Shown here: in pieces, positions 56,101 through 64,000 of the stretch
Numbering within the stretch: position 1 is the first letter of the stretch
How the letters are laid out: each line of letters begins with the position of its first letter
Assembly: GCF_963675165.1 (NCBI RefSeq)
Contig: NC_087377.1
Location: 6,465,122-6,529,121, forward strand
Origin: Halichondria panicea
Lineage: Eukaryota > Porifera > Demospongiae > Suberitida > Halichondriidae
Length of the DNA: 64,000 nucleotides
Reading direction: 5' to 3'
Program-made: the position numbers and the translations under genes
Notes under the pieces: model-generated
Databases searched by the model: none
Seen by the model: only the letters and a program-made list of their open reading frames with translations
What the model was told of the DNA's origin: nothing

Positions 56101-59100
56101 CATATACTATCATATACTATGTTACCCTTCATTTTACAGTTTAAAAAAACATTCATATTGACCAAGGACTGGAACAAATGGGATCTCATCTAGACTTGCA
56201 AGCCGTTACAGTTGACGGCAAACAGTAGCCTCGATCCCAGGCTGCACTTCCTCTGAAGAGGCCTGTGAAGGAGGCTAGGAGAACAGTAGACTGGTCAAAC
56301 TCTGTGTAGAATCTTGTGTTGCACAATCATCATATCAGATAATATTCCAAGTGGGGCTGTGGTTTTTGTGTGTCAGTGTATCAGTGTCAGTCTACTGTAC
56401 GTGATACTGATAGTTTTCTAGTGCTAGACCTCATCTATGTCTCACATTCTCTCAGGGTGATCAGACAAGGTAACAACGTGCCCAGAGAGTCTGATATCAC
56501 CAACTATATTATAGCTGCCATGCACTGCATGTGTATAGATAAACGAAATTAACTGAATCAATTCTGTACTAAATAGCGCTTCAATTCGAGTACAAAAACT
56601 TGCAAGTTGAGCATACGATTAAAATTAAAATACGCTTATAATCGAGTAAGCGCTAACAATCCGTTTCTACGGTATATATACGTATACGGTTAAAAGTGGC
56701 TTGTGTGTATGCTCATGACGCTTTCTTGTTTCCATGCCTTTGGCCGCACAATTACTGGAAATGTGTTTTTTGCTTTTTTGTGTGTGCATGCAAGAGCAGA
56801 GTAGGAGAGAGTACTGTGAGATGGTACACACTTTTATGCAGCGTTTTTTAAAGGAGTGCATGTCATTCATCTATTTTTTCTGCAATTAATTGTAGTAGTA
56901 TAATAGCACTATACTTGTACCTATACATCTACCTATCTACCAAAAGAAATTGTGCCAGAGATACCGTACACAATAGTTTGTTTAATACAGAATTTTAATT
57001 GGAGAAAACATAAAATTAAGTGGGTGTGAAATAATTTTATAGTATGGTATCTGTTACCACAAGAGTAACTGTTTTTGTAGACAGGAGAAGGTTGTCCAAA
57101 ACATACAAAACATGCTGATGCATAATAGCTCACATGTATAATAGGAACTCAAGAAGCAAGGAAGTTGTGGAAGCTCAAAAACAGAAGAAGACAGGACACT
57201 TTTAATATCAATGCAATTTTTCAAAGGCTGATTTCTGCATGTGCAAGTTTTTGGGCTACATAGAATTATATCATATGTAGGAAAGGCTAAAGAAACTACA
57301 TGTTACTGTGCAGCCAGTTTCCAGATCTGGTCTTTCTCTGTTGAACCTTTCTCTGTTGAACATAAGACCTATGTGTGAAATTATGGGCTAAAAAGCTGCA
57401 ATCCTATGCAACGAAACCTACAATATCATATGTCAGGAATGCACTCATTTTACTAGATTTACCACGTTCCATTTGTGATGAATACATTTAAAAGACATAT
57501 AACACCTGCATAGCCTCTACACAGGCTCTCCTTTTTCTGTTCTTTATCACAATCGTTCAGTAAGATAAAATACTGTATTATTCGTTCAACAAGATAAAAT
57601 ACGGTATTAATTGGAGGAATAAAGAAAGAAATAGAGGTAGAGTTAGGAAAAAGGAGAGCCTGTATCGGGAAGTCGCGTGAGGGTAGAAGGGTGAGGGTAG
57701 AAGGGTGGTAGAAGGGTGAAAAAATGAGCGTGAGCATGCAGAGCTAGAGATGTTGGACTGCCCACGTAGAGATCTATGACTAATAAAACTTTGCCTGCAG
57801 CAAGCTGGACATAGACTTGGAACTGGAAGTTTGCAAGCTGGACATGGACTTGGAACTGGAAGTTTGCAAGCTGTTTATACAAGCTAGCTAGCTATACCTA
57901 GATCGTGTGTTTAGATTCTCATAATTACGTGTCTCTCTAAATGCTAGATCTAAACTAATAGCTTAGTCATTATTATTTAGCTGGCCACGCTGGTTCCCTG
58001 ACTTGCAGTAGCTTGGTACCTTAGCAGTGTCTCAGTACAGTCTGAATGCGTGGGAGAGTACTTTACGTCACGATTGTGGGCTACATATCGCCCACATTCA
58101 TAAAAATCCTTGTGGATTACGCGATTTCCTAAACCAGGCCTTACTTTTTCTTAACTGTACGCCCATTTCATTCTTTGCTGCCTCATTATTTTTTTGCTAC
58201 CTTCTACGTATAGATAAACATTGACAACAGCAAGAAAAAGTAAGGCCTGAATTGGAACGAGGCTAACCTGTGCACACAATCTACATACCTTACCACCCAC
58301 GCCCAAGTTTGCACCCAAATGAGCACAGTAGGCATCTAGAACATGAGCATTCCCTTTGTCATCTCTAAACACAGCAAAGTTTTGGCCCAGTGCGTTCACA
58401 GCAGTGCTTTGCCCGGCTTTCAGTTCAGTAGAGCGGAGGAGGCCAAACCAACCATTCGGAAAAGGTGGTGGAATATCTCCCATCTTCCTTCTTTTTTGTA
58501 CTTCATTAACAAAATCTCGTTTTGTGACGAACCCTTTCATTTTTCTACTAGGGAAGTCAAACCCAGCCTTTGTTTCGGGACAGTACAACTCCACAACTCC
58601 AAAAATGGCCTGGTACAAGTTCCTGTGGGGGAGGTAGAGTTCGCATACATTTTAAATTTTTTGTACATGTACGTACAGTAGGGCAAAAAATTTGTACAGC
58701 TGTGCTCATTTCAAATTTCATCTCTAGATCTACATGTACGTTTGTTCAAGATTATTAATTTTCTTGAACACCCAAAGATAAACTAAAGTGACCTTTTGTG
58801 GTGTGTTGTGACTCTGTTTGTGGTTTTATAATGATTACCCATACCCATCAACATTTTAATCTAGAGCTAGCTAGAGAGGCTCACCTGCCAATATACAAGA
58901 TGTACACAGTTGCAGCTGAATACAACAGCATTCTGAGCAACCATCCCACGCTCACGACGTCAGAGCTGAATGGTAGGGCTGAAGACACAGTATCTAAGAC
59001 TCTTTCTAAAGTTCCAGTCACGTTGCCATTGAGGCTGTCATTAATTTGCTGCTCGTAGTTACCACTGAAGATGAATTGGGACACAGCAATCAGACCAGCA

Positions 59101-59132
59101 ATGTGGATGAGCAGGCTAATAGAAGGGGTCAT
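53168..59132 (-). CDS. nvd: Rieske sterol 7-desaturase (neverland/DAF-36 type), copy A
   Basis: Six coding exons on the minus strand (59132-58885, 58622-58289, 55966-55697, 55526-55281, 54695-54522, 53329-53168) give 477 residues. A hydrophobic N-terminus and a second membrane segment (VGWLLRMLLYSAATVYILYI) precede the Rieske domain, which has C182-A-H184 and C202-P-F-H205 as [2Fe-2S] ligands. D292-x2-H295-x4-H300 (DVAHLTYLH) is the non-haem iron triad of Rieske oxygenases. The C-terminus (YSDWWIPTFLVKW) fits the family. Neverland and DAF-36 convert cholesterol to 7-dehydrocholesterol, the first step to ecdysteroids and dafachronic acids. Vertebrates outside some fish lack it. Here it probably introduces a 7-double bond into membrane sterols. 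It is head-to-head with copy B. Intron 2 is 2.3 kb and carries an E2 element. Confidence 0.94.
53695..54405 (+). mobile_element. E1 family copy 3
   Basis: Located in the last intron of neverland A. Head GCCTCGGTGCGCATGCGCCA, short TG stretch, body TAGACTGCTACAGCTGCTCA, tail CTCCACCGAGGCATCAGCA. It carries an extra block at 53830-53990 that copy 1 lacks. Confidence 0.8.
57620..58262 (-). mobile_element. E2 element in intron 2 of neverland A
   Basis: On the gene strand it starts TAGCCTCGTTCCAATTCAGG right after TGTGCACA near the donor, and runs through GGATTTTTATGAATGTGGGC to GACTTCCCGATACAGGCTC. The matching intron of copy B holds the same element at the same place and orientation. It contains a 36-bp duplication (GCAAACTTCCAGTTCCAAGT) near 57790-57865. 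Confidence 0.85.
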
Positions 59133-59818
59133 CTTTTCATAGGTCCTTTAATAGGTGCACGTAGATCTACCACCATGCAGCTATAATTAATTACAGAGCT
59201 GGCTAAGCCTAACTTTATGCTAAAGGCTTTATGGCTTGTTGATATCTAATTGTCTGTCGCTATGCATACCATGTATCATAGCACATGTCAGCATGTATTT
59301 AATATGCGCACTGAAGCCATAAAACTTTATCTGTTACATAATGAAAGCCATAAAACTTTTATCTGTGCTGCACAAGTGACTAATGACTACCGTATATAAT
59401 GAAAACACCGCAGGTGATGCTGATGCCGCCTCGGTGGAGATGCCAAAGCTACATAACGTACATAAAGCGTATGATAAAGCATAAACGATCGACGCCAAAA
59501 GTTCAAGTCTAGCTAGGCTGCCGCGTCAGCAGAGCCTTGCAGCTGTAGCAGTCTACACAGACACACACACGTACACACACACACACGTTGATTCATACAC
59601 AGACACACCATAGATACTATAAATTTATAGTATTCTATATACCTCGCTTGCGCATGCGCACCGAGGCATAATTATTAGGTGGGTGATTTGACCTTGATCA
59701 GATTAGAAGGTCACCATGACTTGTGTGAAAATGTAGAGACGATCATTACGACTTGTTGCTGCTGCAGTAGTAATCTTGAGCTATATGAGGTATATACGTG
59801 CGTACATACTAAGAAAGA
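59133..59818. promoter_or_regulatory. Head-to-head promoter region between the two neverland genes
   Basis: 686 bp between start codons. It holds an inverted, shortened E1 copy at 59399-59672. The ATAAAACTTTTATCTGT block occurs twice (about 59321 and 59350). Confidence 0.6.
59399..59672 (-). mobile_element. E1 family copy 4 (inverted, shortened)
   Basis: Read on the minus strand it gives the palindromic head ATGCCTCGGTGCGCATGCGC, a GTGTGTGT stretch, TAGACTGCTACAGCTG and the tail CTCCACCGAGGCGGCATCAG. The middle of the body is deleted. It lies at the centre of the inverted duplication. Confidence 0.8.
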
Positions 59819-62800
59819 ATGACCCCTTCTATTAGCTTGCTCATCCACATTGCTGGTCTGATTGCTGTGTCACAGTTAATCTTCAGTGGTAACTATGGGC
59901 ATGTTAATGGCAGTCTCAATGGCAATGTGACTGGAGCTCTAGAAAAAGTCTTAGATACTGTGTCTTCATGGGGCCTACCATTCAGCTCTAGCTCTGACGG
60001 CGTGAGCGTGGGATGGCTGCTCAACATGTTGTTGTATTCAGCTGCAACTCTGTACATCTTGTATATTGGCAGGTCAGATTTATGTAATACATAGCTCAGA
60101 TCTACGTTCCGTAGTTGATGTATTAAACTAGATCTATGTACCGTAGTTGATGTATTAAATTACAGCGCCATGTGCCAGTTTATGAAATTCGAAATTGTTG
60201 GCCATAAAAAATTATTATTTGTTTTATGTACATAGTCTCGCAAATATTTTTCTGGCGCTGTAATTACATCAACTACGGTAGTAGTAGGTACGTTTATACG
60301 TCTGGTACATGGTATGAGCTCAGCTGTAAAATAAAGGTTGCCCCAAAATAATGGTAATAATGATGATAAACCAGGGCTAGTACGTAGTTCTAGTACAATA
60401 ATTATAGCTGTTTGATTTGTATGAGTTATAAATGAGGTTGGTTTTGTGACACGCATAATTATTGCTACTAATTTTGTGCTAGGTTTAAATAGATTTATGC
60501 TAGATGTTCCTCCCCTACAGGAACTTGTACCAGGCCTTCTTTGGAGTTGTGGAGTTGTACTGTCCCGAAACAAAGGCCGGCTTTGACTTCCCTGGTAGAA
60601 AAATGGAGGTCACGAAACGAGATTTCGTTAATGAAGTACGAAGAAGAAAGAAAATGGGAGATATTCCACCACCTTTTCCGAATGGTTGGTTTGCCCTCCT
60701 CCGCTCTACTGAACTGAAAGCTGGGCAAAGTACTGCTGTGAATGCACTGGGACAAAACTTTGCTGTGTTTAGAGATGACAAAGGGAATGCTCATGTTCTA
60801 GATGCCTACTGTGCTCATTTGGGTGCAAACTTGGGCGTGGGTGGTAAGGTATGTAGATTGTGTGCACAAGTTAGCCTCGTTCCAATGTAGCTAGGCCTTA
60901 CTTTTTCTTGCTGTTGTCATTTCATCCATACGTAGAAGGTAGCAAAAAAATAATAGACAAAATGAGTAGCAAAGAAAGAAATGGGCGTACAGTAGTAAGG
61001 CCTGGTTTGGGATATCGCGTGATCCACAAGGATTTTTATGAACGTGGGCGATATGTAGCCCACAATCGTGACGTAAGATATTCTCCTACGCATTCAGAGT
61101 GTACTGAGAGACTGCCAAGATGCCAAGCTACTGCAAGTCAGGGAATCGCGTGATCCACAAGGATTTTTATGAACGTGGGCGATATGTAGCCCACAATCGT
61201 GACGTAAGGTATTCTCCTACGCATTCAGAGTGTACTGAGACACTGCCAAGATGCCAAGCTACTGCAAGTCAGGGAATCGCGTGATCCACAAGGATTTTTA
61301 TGAACGTGGGTGATATGTAGCCCACAATCGTGACGTAAGGTATTCTCCTACGCATTCAGAGTGTACTGAGACACTGCCAAGATGCCAAGCTACTGCAAGT
61401 CAGGGAACCGGCGTGGCCAGCTAAATAATAATGACTAAGCTATTAGTTTAGATCTAGCATTTAGAGAGACACGTAATTATGAGAATCTAAACACACGATC
61501 TAGGTATAGCTAGCTAGCTTGTATAAACAGCTTGCAAACTTCCAGTTCCAAGTCCATGTCCAGCTTGCTGCAGACAAAGTTAGTCATAGATTTCTACGTG
61601 GGCAGTCCAACATCTCTAGCTCTGCATGCCCATGCTCATTTTCATTCTACCCTCATGCGACTTCCCGATACAGGCTCTCCTTTTGCAAACTTGGGTGTGG
61701 GTGGTAAGGTATGTAGATTGTGTGCACAGTGTCTATAACCAGGAGCATTTGGTACAACAGGGAATTGTTATGAATAAATCAGTGCATGTACCTAAACCTA
61801 TAACGAGTGCATATAAAGGCATATTCATTACATGTATAGACATAGTATGCCTTTAGCCCCCTTCGATTTGTGCTGTCACATGTACTGTACATGTATACAT
61901 TTCTTATACATGTAGATCTGTGGATTACGTTCTTCTACCAAAATTACTTTCCCCTGTATAGATCTATGGCTCGTGCATTCAGTGTCCATTCCATGGCTGG
62001 CAGTTTGATGGTGAGACAGGCCAGTGCACCAAGATCCCGTATGCTAAGGGGAAGATCCCGGCCCAGGCCAAGGTAAAGGCTTGGCCCACCTTGGAGTGCA
62101 ATGGTGCCATCCTCGTGTGGCATGATGCCGAGGGAAGAGAGCCATTTTGGTCCCTGAAGGATCTAGAGGGGATAGCCAACGGTCGCTTTGTGTATCGACT
62201 CTCTTCTACTCATTTTATCAATGCTCATATAGAGGTAACTAAATATCAATGCATAGAGTTACATGTAATCGTATCAATTAGTGGAGAGCACGTGTACTTG
62301 TCTACCATAACTATACCTATACCAAAAGTTAAATAGCCTCTAACCCTTTTCAACCTGAGCATATCTTCAAAAGCATAATTATCTTCAAATGCATGCCAAA
62401 ACTGTATGTTATAGCACTACTATAGTAATACAAATTTTTTTATGGTACATGTATCTTCGTCTTTACAGGACATCCCAGAGAATGGTGCTGATGTAGCTCA
62501 CCTGACATACCTTCACGGAGCAGGTGTTTCCTCTGGCTCTGGAATGAACTATCGTGAGCTTCTCTCTGGGAGACTGCACACACACAGTTGGACAGCTCGC
62601 TGGGAATCTCTTCCCGAACCATCTACTTATATCGGTCGTATGACTCTTACCATGACCAACAGTATACTGGGAGTGAATTTCAAGTCATTGGACATTACGT
62701 CTATTGCTGACCAGGTATGCTTGAAATGTGAGGGTGCGAAATTGTGGGTAAAGCAATAATTGTATCGCGGTCTTCGCCTGATTTTCAAAGGGGCTATCCA

Positions 62801-64000
62801 CGAAAATAGAATTCAAGCATAGCTAATTGATATAGGTAGAGACTTAGTGATTAAGTTAACAATCTGAACTCCCTCTGAAGTACTTATATAATTATAACTA
62901 GAGCACTAAAGTGCAAACCCTCGGCTGGTGACATGATTATAAAGAAACCAGTAGAGTGATATAATGCAGTGCATGTAGTGATGTATGACTGAGCTGTCTA
63001 GCACAGCAACTCAGGAGCAATAAAACTAAACCAGACAGAGGCATGCTGTGAGAACAGAGTTAGTGGTACATGAGGCATGCACAGTGGACTAGGTCCAGGA
63101 TCACAGCAAAGATGCCTGGAGTCTCCTGGGATCCTGATCCTGGAGTCAGCTAACAAAACAAGTCACAATTCTAGCTTTCTATTGTAGTGACCCTTTTCCA
63201 CTGTTTTTGGTACGGGATCACTTCAGCTGTAAATACGGATGGTAACTAGAATAAAGGCCGCGTGTAATTAGCTAGCTAGCTGCTTCAAGCTTCTTAGTTT
63301 ATGCTCACTTTTATTCGACAACAAAGCTCTAACATCGAAATCTACTATTGTTAAAACTAATAACTTATTGTGTGAAGGCTATCCATGCTATAAACGCAGT
63401 GCTGTGGCAGCCAGGTGAGCAGATCCTGAAATTACAAACAGACAGACAAACCAAACGACTACTATACCCGTGGCCGCCCACGCGCACCTCGGGTAATGAT
63501 AGCAGACTGTAACACATGACATGTATAATAATGTTGTCAGTAACCAAACAGTCGCTGTTCTCCTTTAGATGGGACCTGGAGTGGTGTACCTGTCTCTTAA
63601 GTCCAAGTTTGGCACTGTGCTGCTCCTGCACACTCTGACTCCATTGGAGCCCTTCTTGCAGAAATATTCTCTGGTGGCCTACTCTGATTGGTGGATTCCC
63701 ACATTCCTCGTCAAGTGGATGGTGCAGGGCTATGATATTCAGGTGTGTGTAGCATTGCCTTAATTGTGCATATATACAATGTACCTGTACATGTAGCACC
63801 TATAGTTTTCTTTCAAATTATTTGCTTGTTGCTCTGAAAATGTACTGCTCATAAATATTACAATAGAGGCCTTATACAATCCCTGCGCTGTTAGTGTACC
63901 TTAAGGTGACATATTTTCACAGGTAGATTTGTTTGCGTTTTTACACATTTTGCGGTATAATTTTTTGCGAAATGTCGATCTGGATACATTAAACAAGAGG
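59819..64000 (+). CDS. nvd: Rieske sterol 7-desaturase (neverland/DAF-36 type), copy B, 3' end off window
   Basis: Five coding exons are visible (59819-60072, 60521-60848, 61962-62234, 62469-62714, 63569-63742), 425 residues; the final exon (about 53 residues in copy A) lies beyond the window. An in-frame TAA is three codons before the ATG. Fe-S ligands C182/H184 and C202/H205 and the iron triad D293/H296/H301 are all intact, so it should be active. By eye the third-to-last and second-to-last exons of copy A match at about 88-92% of residues. Differences include a two-codon insert in exon 1, a two-codon loss in exon 2 (KMEVTKR against KMKGFVTKR) and one extra codon in exon 3 (GIANGRF against GIGSRF). 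Exon borders and phases are identical. No stop or frameshift is seen. Confidence 0.93.
60872..61686 (+). mobile_element. E2 element in intron 2 of neverland B, internally expanded
   Basis: Same element as in copy A (TAGCCTCGTTCCAATG at the left, GACTTCCCGATACAGGCTCT at the right), but a 131-bp internal unit is present three times. Confidence 0.85.
61010..61405. repeat. 131-bp tandem triplication inside E2
   Basis: GATCCACAAGGATTTTTATG occurs at 61021, 61152 and 61283, exactly 131 bp apart. The units differ at only a few positions, so the expansion is recent. Copies at 14847-15810 and 57620-58262 have a single unit. Confidence 0.95.
61685..61728 (+). repeat. Duplicated exon 2 end plus donor of neverland B
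   Basis: 44 bp almost identical (one mismatch seen) to 60825-60868, the last 24 bases of exon 2 and the first 20 of intron 2. It includes a second perfect donor (GGTAAG|GTATGT) at about 61708. It sits at the far end of the E2 element. Confidence 0.9.

Noticed and set aside
60908-61153. 81-codon frame in neverland B intron 2
   Set aside because: Lies in the E2 element and its 131-bp repeat.

Overview
The window looks like nuclear DNA from an early-branching animal. The genes are intron-rich with GT-AG introns, the non-coding DNA is AT-rich and packed with small repeats, and the gene set includes a TCF/LEF Wnt effector with a C-clamp, a RIG-I-like receptor, an axonemal dynein chain and a dermatopontin-like secreted protein. 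A demosponge is my best guess, from the short gene spacing, the death-fold immune receptors and the tacatgtacatgta-rich DNA. This is inference; a cnidarian or another invertebrate is not excluded.

Layout. Ten complete genes and two copies of an eleventh are resolved to exon level by reading splice sites and checking that phases match. 1192-4139 (-): RIG-I-like receptor with an N-terminal Death-like domain. 4344-7381 (+): LRMDA-like leucine-rich repeat protein, divergent from it across about 200 bp. 9003-10218 (-): histone H2A.Z. 10966-18663 (+): SNARE VTI1A. 19302-25300 (+): TCF/LEF. 25972-34578 (-): axonemal dynein intermediate chain DNAI1 (19 coding exons). 34926-38868 (+): 3-mercaptopyruvate sulfurtransferase, divergent from DNAI1. 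39577-43989 (+): glutamine synthetase with a long, mitochondrial-looking leader. 44433-49138 (-): ankyrin-Roc-COR-Death protein with the DAPK1 layout but no kinase. 51091-52453 (-): dermatopontin-like protein. 53168-59132 (-) and 59819 to the right end (+): two head-to-head copies of a neverland/DAF-36-type Rieske sterol 7-desaturase; the second lacks its last exon only because the window stops.

Between and inside genes lie many small non-autonomous elements with terminal inverted repeats (pogo-like, hAT-like and several unnamed families), an element family that carries a TG run at a fixed place, a roughly 500 bp compound microsatellite, and tandem repeats of about 32, 56, 105 and 131 bp.

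How the genes relate. They do not form one pathway. The most informative arrangements are: VTI1A directly upstream of TCF in the same orientation, as for human VTI1A-TCF7L2; three GATCAAAG sites in front of the TCF gene, suggesting autoregulation; an RFX X-box-like site in the DNAI1/MPST divergent promoter; two death-fold innate-sensor-like genes; and a recent inverted duplication of a sterol-modifying enzyme.
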